From: Leclercia sp. S52
GTDB taxonomy: Bacteria; Pseudomonadota; Gammaproteobacteria; Enterobacterales; Enterobacteriaceae
Assembly (NCBI RefSeq): GCF_039727615.1
Contig: NZ_CP152474.1
Location: 2,480,001-2,544,000, forward strand
Reading direction: 5' to 3'
DNA length: 64,000 nt
Shown here piece by piece: positions 28,445-38,690 of the stretch. The notes under the pieces were generated by a model. That model was not told the DNA's origin. It saw only the letters and a list, made by a program, of their open reading frames with translations, and searched no databases. The translations under genes and the position numbers were made by a program. The first letter of the stretch is position 1, and the number at the start of each line of letters is the position of its first letter.

Positions 28445-29788
28445 TCAGAGCAAACCGCAACGCCGCTTGCTGCGCTCTTCCGCCTCCCGGTAGAGGGTGA
28501 ACTCATCCAGCACCGGACAGCCCAGCGCCGCTTCAAAGGCATCGCGGCTGGCGTTGCCGTGGGTGCGGGCCTGGGTCTCGTTGCCGAGGTTCGACTGGAA
28601 GATCCCGGCAGCGCTCACCGGGAGAAAATCTTCATAGGTGATGGGCTGGGCCACCACCCAGCCGCGCTCAATCAGCGGCTGCGGATCGTCGCCAGGGCCA
28701 AAGGAGTGACGGTGTGACTCCCCGGCCGGGGTCAGGCGGTAGCGGAACCACGCCAGCCCCTGACGGCGCAGGAAGATGTCGCTGTCGGGAAACGCCTGGA
28801 ACACCTCCTGCAGGTGCAGCTGGTGAGTCAGGTTGTCCTTACCCGTTCCGGCTTCATTAAGCAGGCGATCGTAAAGCTCGCGCCCTTTCGGCGTTAATGC
28901 CACCCCGCGCTGCTCGATCTCGCCGAAGCGTGCGGTGTGGGTGCCGCGCTGCTCGCCCGCAAACAGAACCGGCTCTTCCAGCGCTTTGAAGCTGGTCTGG
29001 CGCAGCAGGAGCGGCATCTCCCGACGCGGCGGCCCTTCAATCACCATCTTCGGCTCAATGCCGTACTCCGGCATCAGGGACTGCACCCGGTCGATATCCA
29101 GGGTGCGCGGCGTCAGGTGGTTGATGTGACAACCCGGGAAGCAGACCACGTCGGCAATCAGCCGGTGTTCGTTGTGCAGCGCCTGGTAGGTCTCATGATC
29201 GACCGTGGCATGGCGATGCCAGCGGAAGGTCTCCAGCGCCTCCCGGACAAACTCCTCGGCCTGCGCCGGGGTGAACGCCCCTTCCGCTTCGTGCAGAGCG
29301 ATCAGCTCCAGACAGCGGGGGGTGAAGATATTACGCCGGGCAAGGATCGCCGCCGCCTTTTCCCGCAGGGGAACGTTATCAATCAGATCCAGGCGCAGCA
29401 GCGAGGTGAAGATGCGAAACGGGTTGCGGCACAGGGCGGCATCGTCAACCGGGCGAAACGCGGTGGAGTGGACCGGCACCCCGGCCTGGGAGAGGTCGTA
29501 ATAGCTGACCGGGAACATCCCCATAATGGCGAACATCCGCCGCAGGGTAGCCAGTTCCAGGGCCGTGCCGACACGGATCGCCCCATGGCGTTCGAGGTTA
29601 AGGCGAGCCAGTTCATCCGCGTTGGCCAGTTGTTCATGCAGCTTCGGGTTATTTTCCAGTACCGCCAGATTCACATCCGCGACCAGCTCCAGCAGCGTCC
29701 CGTATTGCGGAACTTCCTGCTGATACATTGCCGACATCGCCTGTGAAAACTGCTCCCGAATATCATCAGCCGTGATGTTGTTCGCCAT
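28445..29788 (-). CDS. ydcJ: 2-oxoadipate dioxygenase/decarboxylase HglS (YdcJ), DUF1338
   Basis: 447 residues, the same length as E. coli YdcJ and matching it nearly throughout (ITADDIREQFSQAMSAMYQQEVPQYG.., VCFPGCHINHLTPRTLDID). DUF1338 enzymes are Fe(II) dioxygenases; the Pseudomonas member HglS turns 2-oxoadipate into D-2-hydroxyglutarate in lysine catabolism. His70 in ERHGAIRVGT and the later HTARFGEIEQRG lie in the metal-site blocks. Divergent from ydcI; the 273-base spacer 29789-30062 contains only AT-rich promoter-like DNA. Confidence 0.92.
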   Translation of the reverse strand: MANNITADDIREQFSQAMSAMYQQEVPQYGTLLELVADVNLAVLENNPKLHEQLANADELARLNLERHGAIRVGTALELATLRRMFAIMGMFPVSYYDLSQAGVPVHSTAFRPVDDAALCRNPFRIFTSLLRLDLIDNVPLREKAAAILARRNIFTPRCLELIALHEAEGAFTPAQAEEFVREALETFRWHRHATVDHETYQALHNEHRLIADVVCFPGCHINHLTPRTLDIDRVQSLMPEYGIEPKMVIEGPPRREMPLLLRQTSFKALEEPVLFAGEQRGTHTARFGEIEQRGVALTPKGRELYDRLLNEAGTGKDNLTHQLHLQEVFQAFPDSDIFLRRQGLAWFRYRLTPAGESHRHSFGPGDDPQPLIERGWVVAQPITYEDFLPVSAAGIFQSNLGNETQARTHGNASRDAFEAALGCPVLDEFTLYREAEERSKRRCGLL

Positions 29789-30062
29789 GATGTAATGCCT
29801 CCAGTGAATATTACCTGGAGTGTAGAGAAGGCCATTGAGGCCGTCTGGAAGAATTTACGAATTGTGATCCAGGTGGAGAGGTGCTCATTTCCTGACTAGC
29901 GGCGAATTAAAGCGATTCAGGCACCTGCACAACACTTTTCGGGCAGATCCAAAAAATGCTTGTTACTCAATTAGATTGAATGTTAATAATAATTTGCTAG
30001 CAGGTTATCAAAATTAAACAACTTTACTTGTCACTTCGCTATCTCTGTTTTTAACATCGCCT

Positions 30063-30986
30063 ATGGAAAAAAATGGTTTGTTTAGTCAGCGCATTCGTCT
30101 GCGCCATCTGCACACTTTTGTGGCCGTCGCTCAACAGGGAACGCTGGGGCGCGCGGCTGAAACTCTCAATCTGAGCCAGCCTGCGCTCTCAAAAACGCTA
30201 AACGAGCTGGAGCAGCTGACCGGTACCCGCCTGTTCGACCGTGGACGACTGGGTGCACAACTCACCCTGGTGGGCGAGCAATTCCTGACCCACGCGGTCA
30301 AAGTTCTCGATGCGCTTAATACCGCGGGCCAGTCCCTGACGCGGCGCAACGACGTGCCGGGCGATGTGGTCCGCATTGGTGCGCTTCCTACCGCGGCGCT
30401 GGGCATTCTGCCTGCGGTCATTGGCCAGTTCCACAAGCAGCAGCGCAACATCACCCTGCAGGTCGCCACCATGAATAACACCATGTTGCTGGCGGGGCTG
30501 AAGTCCGGGGAGCTGGATATTGGGATCGGCAGAATGTCGGACCCGGAGCTGATGAGCGGCCTCAACTATGAGCTGCTGTTCCTCGAATCCCTGAAGCTGG
30601 TGGTGCGCCCGCGTCATCCGATCCTGAATGATACCGTGACCCTCAGTCGGGTGATGGAGTGGCCGGTGGTGGTCTCACCGAAAGGCACCGTTCCGCGCCA
30701 GACGGCGGAAACGCTGCTGCAAACCCAGGGGTGCAAACTGCCGTCGGGCTGTATCGAAACCCTGTCGGCTTCCCTGTCGCGCCAGCTGACGGTGGATTAT
30801 GACTATGTCTGGTTTGTCCCCTCCGGTGCGGTGAAAGAAGACCTGCGTCAGGGCTCGCTGGTGGCACTGCCGGTGACGACCTCCAGCCCCGGCGAACCGA
30901 TTGGGGTATTAACCCGCGTTGAAGCCCCGCTCTCCACCGCCACCCAGACACTGCTCAGCGCGATCCGTAAATCCATGCCGGTGTGA
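30063..30986 (+). CDS. ydcI: LysR family regulator YdcI
   Basis: 307 residues. The first 55 (LFSQRIRLRHLHTFVAVAQQGTLGRAAETLNLSQPALSKTLNELEQLTG) are almost identical to E. coli YdcI, and so is SGCIETLSASLSRQLTV. YdcI has been linked to pH homeostasis and acid resistance in Salmonella and E. coli. Followed by a strong terminator. Confidence 0.93.
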   Translation: MEKNGLFSQRIRLRHLHTFVAVAQQGTLGRAAETLNLSQPALSKTLNELEQLTGTRLFDRGRLGAQLTLVGEQFLTHAVKVLDALNTAGQSLTRRNDVPGDVVRIGALPTAALGILPAVIGQFHKQQRNITLQVATMNNTMLLAGLKSGELDIGIGRMSDPELMSGLNYELLFLESLKLVVRPRHPILNDTVTLSRVMEWPVVVSPKGTVPRQTAETLLQTQGCKLPSGCIETLSASLSRQLTVDYDYVWFVPSGAVKEDLRQGSLVALPVTTSSPGEPIGVLTRVEAPLSTATQTLLSAIRKSMPV

Positions 30987-31000
30987 TCACACTTCCTCTA

Positions 31001-31026
31001 TGCCCGTCTTGATGACGGGCTTTTTT
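31001..31026 (+). terminator. Rho-independent terminator of ydcI
   Basis: GCCCGTC-TTGAT-GACGGGC followed by TTTTTTG, seven base pairs plus T run. The remaining bases to 31267 hold the leader of the PQQ dehydrogenase gene with no other visible feature. Confidence 0.85.
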
Positions 31027-31267
31027 GTTTCCGTTACTCAAATAATGCGAAATCATTCATTAACAATTGCGCTAAACAATTTAACAGATTTATCATACCC
31101 GCCGAATTCACCAAATGGTTCATTCGAATAACGCAGCGGTGAATTCTCTGGCGCTATAACGGCGTCATTTCCGACTTTTTCATCAAGGATCTTTTCTTCT
31201 GTTACCCATTTGGTTCAGGCCTGACTCTGCCTGTCCAGTGAAGACAAGATTATTTCAGGAGACAGAA

Positions 31268-33646
31268 ATGGCTATAGGTAATTCGCTACGTGGGTTCCCC
31301 CGGATCCTGCTGTGGCTGCTGGTTGGTCTGATGACGCTCATCGGGCTGGCCGTCGGTGGGCTGGGCTTTAAGCTCGCCACCGTAGGGGGAAGCTGGTACT
31401 TCCTGATCATGGGCGTGGTGATGCTCATCTCCGCGTTCCTCATTGCGCGTCACCGCACCAGCGGCATCATCCTCTACGCGGTGGCGTTTATCGCCTCGGC
31501 GATCTGGGCCGTGAGCGATGCGGGCTGGGATTTCTGGCCGCTGTTCTCACGCCTGTTCACCTTTGCGGTGCTGGCATTCCTCGCCGCCATCGTGTGGCCG
31601 TTCCTGCGCGGTGCGGGTCAGCCGGTTAACAAAGCCCCGGCGTTTGGTATTGCCGCCGTCCTGGCGGTGGTGATGCTGGTGAGCGTCGGCTGGATGTTTA
31701 AGCCGCAAACGCTGGTTGCCGCTAACGAATCCGTCCCGGTTAAACCGGTCGCCGAAGGCCAGCAGCAGAAGAACTGGGAGCACTGGGGTAACACCACCCA
31801 CGGCGACCGTTTTGCCGCTCTCGATCAGATTAACAAGCAGAACGTGAACGATCTGAAGGTGGCCTGGGTTGCCCATACCGGCGATATTCCGCAGAGCAAC
31901 GGCTCCGGCGCGGAAGATCAGAACACTCCGCTGCAGATTGGCGACACGCTGTATGTCTGCACTCCGTACAGCAAGGTGCTGGCGCTGGACGTGGACTCCG
32001 GGAAAGAGAAGTGGCGTTATGATTCGAAAGCCACTGCGCCAAACTGGCAGCGCTGCCGCGGTCTGGGCTACTTCGAAGACACTAACAATGTGACAACGTC
32101 ACCGACAGAAACACAGCCTGCCGCCTGCGCGCGCCGTCTGTTCCTGCCGACCACTGACGCTCGTCTGATCGCCCTTAACGCCGATAACGGCAAGCTGTGC
32201 GAAGACTTTGGCGACCACGGCGTGGTTGACCTGAGCGTCGGCATGGGCGAAGTGAAACCTGGCTACTATCAGCAGACCTCCACCCCGCTGGTGGCAGGTA
32301 ACGTCGTCGTGGTAGGCGGTCGCGTGGCAGATAACTTCTCCACCGGTGAACCGCCGGGCGTGGTACGTGCCTATGACGTACGCACCGGGAAACTGGCCTG
32401 GGCCTGGGATCCGGGCAACCCGAACCTGACCGGCCTGCCGCCGGAAGGCCAGACCTACACCCGCGGGACGCCGAACGTCTGGTCAGCGATGTCCTATGAC
32501 GCGAAGCTGAACCTGATCTACCTCCCGACCGGTAACGCCACCCCGGACTTCTGGGCCGGTGAACGTACCGAACTGGACGATAAATACAGCTCCTCGATTG
32601 TGGCGGTGGATGCCGCGACCGGTCAGGTACGCTGGCATTACCAGACCACCCACCACGATCTGTGGGACTTCGACCTGCCTTCTCAGCCGCTGCTGTACGA
32701 TCTGCCGGATGATAAAGGCGGTACCACTCCGGTACTGGTGCAGACCAGCAAGCAGGGCATGATCTTTATGCTCAACCGCGAAACCGGCGAGCCGGTCGCG
32801 AAAGTGGAAGAGCGTCCGGTGCCTGCCGGGAATGTCGAAGGCGAGCGTTACTCTCCTACCCAGCCTTACTCGGTCGGTATGCCGATGATTGGCAACCAGA
32901 CCCTGACCGAATCGGACATGTGGGGCGCGACACCGGTTGACCTGCTGCTGTGCCGCATTCAGTTTAAAGAGATGCGCCACCAGGGCGTCTTTACCCCGCC
33001 GGGTCTGGATCGCTCCCTGCAGTTCCCGGGCGCGCTGGGTGGGATGAACTGGGGCAGCGTCTCGGTTGACCCGAACAACAGCCTGATGTTCGTTAACGAT
33101 ATGCGTCTGGGACTGGCGAACTATATGGTGCCGCGCGCCAATGTGGCTAAAAACGCCAGCGGGATTGAGATGGGGATCGTGCCGATGGACGGTACGCCGT
33201 TCGGCGCGATGCGCGAGCGTTTCCTGTCGCCGCTGGGTATTCCCTGCCAGAAACCGCCGTTCGGCACCATGTCTGCCGTGGATCTGAAATCCGGCAAACT
33301 GGTGTGGCAGGTACCTGTGGGCACCGTGGAAGATACCGGCCCGCTGGGGATCCGCATGCATATGCCAATCCCAATCGGCATGCCGACCCTGGGCGCGTCG
33401 CTCTCCACCCAGTCCGGCCTGCTGTTCTTCGCCGGTACTCAGGACTTCTACCTGCGCGCGTTCGATACCGCCAACGGGAAAGAGATCTGGAAAGACCGTC
33501 TGCCGGTGGGCAGCCAGTCCGGGCCGATGACCTACGTGTCACCGAAAACCGGGAAGCAGTACATCATCATCAATGCGGGTGGCGCACGTCAGTCACCGGA
33601 TCGCGGGGATTACATCATCGCGTACGCCTTGCCTGATAAGAAGTAA
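31268..33646 (+). CDS. Membrane-bound PQQ-dependent glucose/quinate/shikimate-type dehydrogenase
   Basis: 792 residues. Five membrane helices in the first 140 residues, then a periplasmic eight-bladed PQQ propeller with tryptophan-docking repeats such as RAYDVRTGKLAWAWDP and AVDAATGQVRWHYQT, and the DFDLPSQPLL and ESDMWGATPVD blocks. These enzymes oxidise sugars or cyclic polyols in the periplasm and pass electrons to ubiquinone. It is a relative of Gcd but differs through the propeller, so it may be a quinate/shikimate or second sugar enzyme. No PQQ biosynthesis genes are in the window. ATG 31268 follows TCAGGAGACAGAA. Confidence 0.88.
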   Translation: MAIGNSLRGFPRILLWLLVGLMTLIGLAVGGLGFKLATVGGSWYFLIMGVVMLISAFLIARHRTSGIILYAVAFIASAIWAVSDAGWDFWPLFSRLFTFAVLAFLAAIVWPFLRGAGQPVNKAPAFGIAAVLAVVMLVSVGWMFKPQTLVAANESVPVKPVAEGQQQKNWEHWGNTTHGDRFAALDQINKQNVNDLKVAWVAHTGDIPQSNGSGAEDQNTPLQIGDTLYVCTPYSKVLALDVDSGKEKWRYDSKATAPNWQRCRGLGYFEDTNNVTTSPTETQPAACARRLFLPTTDARLIALNADNGKLCEDFGDHGVVDLSVGMGEVKPGYYQQTSTPLVAGNVVVVGGRVADNFSTGEPPGVVRAYDVRTGKLAWAWDPGNPNLTGLPPEGQTYTRGTPNVWSAMSYDAKLNLIYLPTGNATPDFWAGERTELDDKYSSSIVAVDAATGQVRWHYQTTHHDLWDFDLPSQPLLYDLPDDKGGTTPVLVQTSKQGMIFMLNRETGEPVAKVEERPVPAGNVEGERYSPTQPYSVGMPMIGNQTLTESDMWGATPVDLLLCRIQFKEMRHQGVFTPPGLDRSLQFPGALGGMNWGSVSVDPNNSLMFVNDMRLGLANYMVPRANVAKNASGIEMGIVPMDGTPFGAMRERFLSPLGIPCQKPPFGTMSAVDLKSGKLVWQVPVGTVEDTGPLGIRMHMPIPIGMPTLGASLSTQSGLLFFAGTQDFYLRAFDTANGKEIWKDRLPVGSQSGPMTYVSPKTGKQYIIINAGGARQSPDRGDYIIAYALPDKK

Positions 33647-33652
33647 TGCTCC

Positions 33653-33684
33653 AGCCGGCCACCTCGTGTGGCCGGTTTTTTTTT
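33653..33684 (+). terminator. Rho-independent terminator of the PQQ dehydrogenase
   Basis: CCGGCCAC-CTCG-TGTGGCCGG followed by eight T residues and ATC. Confidence 0.85.
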
Positions 33685-33688
33685 ATCT

Positions 33689-34141
33689 TTATGGCGTGCC
33701 TGACAAGGAATTCTGCATCCAGGTCGCCGTTTTACCGCCCTGGTAATTGATTACCCAACTCTGCCTGACGCCGGCTGGCCAACAGCTGCGCATTACCGCT
33801 CGTTTCGTCTCTTCGAAGAAAGGTTTATCCCCTGCCGCCTCGTAGTCCGCCGCCCGCCCGTTGAGCTTGACGTTAAACGAGACCGTCACCCTGCCGGAGT
33901 AATTCTGCGCCGCCGCCTGCTCGGGATAACGCGGCTGTACGCGGTAAACGTCGCCTTCGCAGTCTGCCTGCCCGCTCTCCGCGGTCGACGTGCTGCCGCC
34001 GACCGGAAACGACAAGCCGACCCCCACGCCGCCGCTGCCACCGCCCCCGCCTATGCCCACACCGCCGACCCCCACGCTGCCGCCGGAAGCACAGCCAGCC
34101 AGTAACCCTGCGGCGCATACCACCTGCATCAATTGTTTCAT
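33689..34141 (-). CDS. Lipoprotein with glycine-rich linker and TonB-C-like domain
   Basis: 150 residues. Lipobox LLAGCASG (lipidated Cys at 17), then an extreme Gly/Val linker (residues about 18-45, repeats of VGVGG/GGGGG), then a domain with YPEQAAAQNYSGRVTVSFNVKLNGR, the pattern of the TonB C-terminal fold (PxYPxxAxxxxxxGxVxVxFxV). It lacks the TonB membrane anchor and proline-rich region, so it is not a normal energy transducer. Probably an outer-membrane-anchored binding protein; role unknown. Confidence 0.7.
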   Translation of the reverse strand: MKQLMQVVCAAGLLAGCASGGSVGVGGVGIGGGGGSGGVGVGLSFPVGGSTSTAESGQADCEGDVYRVQPRYPEQAAAQNYSGRVTVSFNVKLNGRAADYEAAGDKPFFEETKRAVMRSCWPAGVRQSWVINYQGGKTATWMQNSLSGTP

Positions 34142-34183
34142 GACCCTGTTCCTCTTCAGCCCTTACAACCAGCATAGCGGGGA

Positions 34184-34218
34184 ATAAAAAAAGGGTTCAT
34201 GTCGAAACATGAACCCTT
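34184..34218 (-). terminator. Strong terminator of trg
   Basis: On the minus strand AAGGGTTCATGT-TTCG-ACATGAACCCTT, a perfect 12-base-pair stem capped by a stable TTCG tetraloop and followed by seven T. It lies 78 bases beyond the trg stop, after a REP pair. Confidence 0.88.
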
Positions 34219-34220
34219 AT

Positions 34221-34289
34221 TGCCCGGCGGCGCTTTGCTTGCACGGGCCTACGGTTTTGTAGGCCGGGTAAGCGCAGCGCCACCCGGCA
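34221..34289. repeat. REP pair downstream of trg
   Basis: TGCCCGGCGGCGCTTTGCTTGC-ACGGGCCTACG and GTAGGCCGGGTAAGCGCAGCGCC-ACCCGGC in opposite orientation. Confidence 0.8.
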
Positions 34290-34295
34290 GGGAAA

Positions 34296-35990
34296 TCAGA
34301 AGGTTTCCCAGTTATCACCATCAACAACCGCCGGACGCAGCGGTGCGGCAGGCGCGGTCGGGGCAGCTTTGTTGCTGCTGCTGCGCGTCTGGGTCATACC
34401 GTGCAGACGGAAGGTGCCGACCGCTTCGGTCAGACGGGCAGCCTGATCTTCCAGCGAGGCCGCCGCCGCGGAGGCTTCTTCCACCAGCGAGGCGTTCTGC
34501 TGGGTCACTTTATCCATCTCCGAGATCGCCTGGCTCACCTGCACAATGCCACGGCTTTGCTCGTCGGAGGCGGCGGCGATCTCCAGCATGATGTCGGTAA
34601 CGCGTTTCACCGCTTCCACGATCTCGCTCATGGTATTACCGGCCGCAACCACTTCGCCGGAGCCCTGGTCAATGAGCGACACAGATTCGTTGATCAGCCC
34701 TTCGATTTCTTTCGCGGCGTTGGCGCTGCGGCTGGCCAGGGTACGGACTTCGCTGGCGACCACGGCAAATCCACGGCCCTGCTCACCGGCACGGGCGGCT
34801 TCCACCGCGGCGTTCAGCGCCAGGATGTTGGTCTGGAAGGCGATGCTGTTGATCACCGCGGTGATCTCAGAAATTTTCTTCGAGCTGCTGGAGATATTAC
34901 CCATGGTTTTCACTACGCCGGAGACCATCTGGCCGCCACGGCTGGCTTTACCGGAGGCGTCTTCCGCCAGTTTGCTGGCGTGATGGGCGTTATCGGCGTT
35001 CTGCTTCACGGTGGCGGTCAGCTGTTCCATGCTGGCAGCCGTCTGCTCAATGGCGGCAGCCTGCTGTTCGGTACGTGATGAGAGGTCGGTGTTACCGGCG
35101 GAGATTTCGCTGGTGCCGCGATAGATCTCTTCCACGCCCTGGCGCACGGTGCCAACGGTACCCACCAGCGAACGCTGCATAGTTTGCAGATCGTGGGTCA
35201 GACGGCCAATTTCGCTGCGCCCGGTCAGGTCTTCGGCCAGAGTCAGGTCGCCTTTGGCGATATGGGCGATACGATTCGCCGCGCGCTGCAGCGGGTTAAT
35301 CACCGTGCGACGCAGCACGATAAAGGTGATGACCGTCAGGACCAGCGCCAGACCAAAGGCACCGATCATAAACATCAGCCCCATCTGGGTGCGGGTATGC
35401 GCCTGCTCGGTGAGCATATTGGCGCGGTCGGTACGGATCTTGATCGCCTTCAGCAATACTTCGTTGTAGGCGTCATCCAGCGGACGCGCGTTTTCATTTT
35501 CGTGGTTGATGATGGCTTCGAACATGCCGTTTTTGGCATATTTCAGCATCGGCTTCATGCCATCAATGTAGGCCTGGTAGCTGGATTTCAGCTCGCCATC
35601 CAGCGCTTCATCCGCCGGAGTACGAACGTTACGGTTCATATAAATGGCGAAGCTGTCCTGCGACTGTTTGATCCGCTGTTCGGCTTCCGCGATGTTCTTT
35701 TTCATCGCGTCCATCTCGGCAATACGGCTGGCGGCACCCGCGTGGATCATGTTGATACGCGCCGTGCGCAGGTGGTTGGAACTGTTTGATAACCCGGTAC
35801 GCACCTGAATTTCAGCGGTCACATCCTGCAGATCTGTATCCGCCTGCAACAGAAAATAGCCTGCCAGCCCGGCGCTCAGGGCAAACAGCAAAATAATACC
35901 ACCCAAAATCGAGGAGATAAGCGGGAGCAGCCTGATGTGATGCAGGAAGCCCAGCTTATGTTGCGCCCGAACTGTTGTTGTTTTGTCCAT
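34296..35990 (-). CDS. trg: Methyl-accepting chemotaxis protein Trg
   Basis: 564-residue ribose/galactose-type chemoreceptor. TM1 about 22-48 ([27 protein letters not shown]), periplasmic four-helix sensor with [27 protein letters not shown]2 about 190-215, HAMP, then the signalling domain with the invariant hairpin tip [49 protein letters not shown] block. It matches E. coli Trg and sits next to ydcI as there. Unlike E. coli Trg it ends in NWETF, the CheR/CheB docking pentapeptide. ATG 35990 chosen by alignment; ATG 36008 is possible. Confidence 0.92.
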   Translation of the reverse strand: MDKTTTVRAQHKLGFLHHIRLLPLISSILGGIILLFALSAGLAGYFLLQADTDLQDVTAEIQVRTGLSNSSNHLRTARINMIHAGAASRIAEMDAMKKNIAEAEQRIKQSQDSFAIYMNRNVRTPADEALDGELKSSYQAYIDGMKPMLKYAKNGMFEAIINHENENARPLDDAYNEVLLKAIKIRTDRANMLTEQAHTRTQMGLMFMIGAFGLALVLTVITFIVLRRTVINPLQRAANRIAHIAKGDLTLAEDLTGRSEIGRLTHDLQTMQRSLVGTVGTVRQGVEEIYRGTSEISAGNTDLSSRTEQQAAAIEQTAASMEQLTATVKQNADNAHHASKLAEDASGKASRGGQMVSGVVKTMGNISSSSKKISEITAVINSIAFQTNILALNAAVEAARAGEQGRGFAVVASEVRTLASRSANAAKEIEGLINESVSLIDQGSGEVVAAGNTMSEIVEAVKRVTDIMLEIAAASDEQSRGIVQVSQAISEMDKVTQQNASLVEEASAAAASLEDQAARLTEAVGTFRLHGMTQTRSSSNKAAPTAPAAPLRPAVVDGDNWETF

Positions 35991-36125
35991 AGCCGTTGAC
36001 TCTCTCATAGGTAAGATGCGTGGAAACACGCCTGTAAAATAGTCATCGGCACTACACTGGATTTGATTACGGCTAAAATCGCAACACTGGTCACACTTTC
36101 GTAATGATTTTCAACGAAATGGCGT

Positions 36126-36151
36126 CCCGCTGCCCATAAAGGCGCAGCGGG
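36126..36151 (-). terminator. Possible terminator of frmRA
   Basis: CCCGCTGC and GCAGCGGG arms enclose a ten-base loop just after the frmA stop. There is no T run, so termination activity is uncertain. The rest of 35991-36165 is the trg promoter region. Confidence 0.4.
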
Positions 36152-36165
36152 AGAGAGAGGGTCTG

Positions 36166-37296
<1,131 letters not shown>

Positions 37297-37313
37297 TTAG
37301 TGATGTCAGGTTT

Positions 37314-37589
37314 TTATTTTAGATAAGAGCGCAGCAAATGACCGACTTCTGCCATTCTCACGGCCCGCTGATCGGCGGTGGTCTCGCCCGTCACCAGCTC
37401 ATCTTTGAGGTGAATCTCAACCATCTCGCCCATCAGCCCGTTAGCCGCCCCGCGCACCGCGGCGATCTGCTGCAGGATGGCGAGACAGGGTTCGCCGGAT
37501 TCGAGCGCCCGCTCCAGGGCATCGACCTGCCCGCGAATGCGGCGCACGCGCGTCAGGACACGTTTTTTATCTTCAGGTGAATGTGGCAT
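37314..37589 (-). CDS. frmR: Formaldehyde-sensing repressor FrmR
   Basis: 91-residue CsoR/RcnR-family all-helical repressor. The residues that sense formaldehyde are present: Pro2 and Cys35 (in SGEPCLAIL); His60 is also conserved. It represses its own operon through the G-tract site just upstream. Confidence 0.93.
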   Translation of the reverse strand: MPHSPEDKKRVLTRVRRIRGQVDALERALESGEPCLAILQQIAAVRGAANGLMGEMVEIHLKDELVTGETTADQRAVRMAEVGHLLRSYLK

Positions 37590-37604
37590 GGGAGAGGCCT
37601 CTTG

Positions 37605-37625
37605 ATACTGTAGGGGGGGTATACT
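37605..37625. promoter_or_regulatory. FrmR operator
   Basis: ATACTGTAGGGGGGGTATACT: a central run of seven G flanked by AT-rich inverted ends (ATAC..GTAT), the form bound by CsoR/RcnR/FrmR repressors. It lies 16-36 bases upstream of the frmR start. Assignment from the known operator style of the family. Confidence 0.75.
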
Positions 37626-37708
37626 ATTTTATTTTACAGAGGCCTGTAAACGACAATGTTTATGGGGTTGTTACTGGAGGGAGGTTTGATGACACTTCAG
37701 GACAGGTC

Positions 37709-37729
37709 ACTGCCCTTGTTAAGGGCAGT
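37709..37729. terminator. Hairpin between frmR promoter and ariR
   Basis: ACTGCCCTT-GTT-AAGGGCAGT, nine base pairs. It lies 19 bases beyond the ariR stop and probably ends the ycgZ operon, though the T run on that strand is poor. Confidence 0.5.
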
Positions 37730-37747
37730 TTGCGCGAACATTAATAC

Positions 37748-38026
37748 TTAAATATCATCCCGCGTAAAACCAACAACAATTTCTAGCGTATTTCTTATCA
37801 CATCGGCAGCCTCTTGATCCGATGTTTGTTCAAGCGCATAAATTAACTGCAGAATAATTTGTTTATTACTTAAATTATCGCCACTGAGCATAATACATCT
37901 TATTGCTGAGCCTAATATGGCCGACTCAACACTCAAGTTACCTCCTGCAGAACGGAAGTACGTCGCCAGCGCCTGATCCTGGAGTGCATTGAAATGCTGT
38001 GTGTACTGAGAGATATTGGGTTTCAT
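37748..38026 (-). CDS. ariR: AriR/YmgB, biofilm and acid-resistance connector protein
   Basis: 92 residues (ATG 38026; GTG 38035 is an alternative). The body [45 protein letters not shown].. follows E. coli AriR almost position by position to the closing TRDDI. In E. coli the YcgZ/YmgA/AriR proteins act through the Rcs phosphorelay to lower curli and raise colanic acid, and affect acid resistance. Third gene of the operon, 16 bases after ymgA. Confidence 0.88.
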   Translation of the reverse strand: MKPNISQYTQHFNALQDQALATYFRSAGGNLSVESAILGSAIRCIMLSGDNLSNKQIILQLIYALEQTSDQEAADVIRNTLEIVVGFTRDDI

Positions 38027-38042
38027 ATCATTCACTCAAAGA

Positions 38043-38342
38043 TTAATGTTTTTTATCGTATTTATGCTGCGTCGTGTTCACCATAAGATGGTGCATGCTG
38101 TTGATATGACAATTTTTTCTGACGTCTGAATGCATGCCTCCGCTGGATTTAACCTTTTGCTCAACCTCTGCGACCGCCGACGACAGCGCGCTTCGTCTTT
38201 CAACATCACGTTCTGTACTGGCCATAATTTTCAGTTTAACGGCAAGAGACTTAAAATTTATTGGACCGTTGTCTTTCAAAATTAATAAAACAGCCTCACC
38301 AATAAGATCGTCTTTTAGCTTTTCACATCTCGTTCTATGCAT
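38043..38342 (-). CDS. ymgA: YmgA-like connector protein
   Basis: 99 residues. EKLKDDLIGEAVLLIL aligns with the E. coli YmgA start with equal spacing from the Met, which is why ATG 38342 is preferred to the GTG at 38354. The rest is more divergent and ends in a His/Lys-rich tail (NTTQHKYDKKH). The weakest match of the three, but its place between ycgZ and ariR supports it. Confidence 0.8.
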   Translation of the reverse strand: MHRTRCEKLKDDLIGEAVLLILKDNGPINFKSLAVKLKIMASTERDVERRSALSSAVAEVEQKVKSSGGMHSDVRKNCHINSMHHLMVNTTQHKYDKKH

Positions 38343-38386
38343 AACTTTTCTCACATTGCTGTTGAGCTAAAGCAGCGCGTGATTTG

Positions 38387-38626
38387 TTATCGTTCAAAAA
38401 AAAGGCTTATTAGCTCGTTATAGTGCGCTATTTCTGCTTCATCTTCCGTCTGTTCCACCCGCCGTAATAACTTTGTACAGATAGCCAGTCGGCTCAGATG
38501 ACGTCCTTCACTCAGTATCTCACCCACAATTAAACCCAGCGTCTCCTGCTGGCTACGCATACTAGCTTTATTAAAGTAGGCGGTAATTGCCTGAGCTGAA
38601 CTTTGGCGCGAACTGTTCCCTCGCAT
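38387..38626 (-). CDS. ycgZ: YcgZ-like connector protein
   Basis: 79 residues. AITAYFNKASMRSQQETLGLIVGEILSEGRHLSRLAICTKLLRRVE matches E. coli YcgZ throughout. First gene of ycgZ-ymgA-ariR. In E. coli the operon is repressed by BluR and released by the blue-light antirepressor BluF; neither gene is within this window. CGGAG precedes the ATG. Confidence 0.88.
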   Translation of the reverse strand: MRGNSSRQSSAQAITAYFNKASMRSQQETLGLIVGEILSEGRHLSRLAICTKLLRRVEQTEDEAEIAHYNELISLFFER

Positions 38627-38690
38627 GGGTGCTCCGTGTTGATATTAAGGGGTTAAACAGATGCTAAAAAAATATACTAATATGTGATAG

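Noticed and set aside
32483..33361. 292-codon minus-strand frame over the PQQ dehydrogenase
   Set aside because: Antisense shadow in phase with the real gene's codons.
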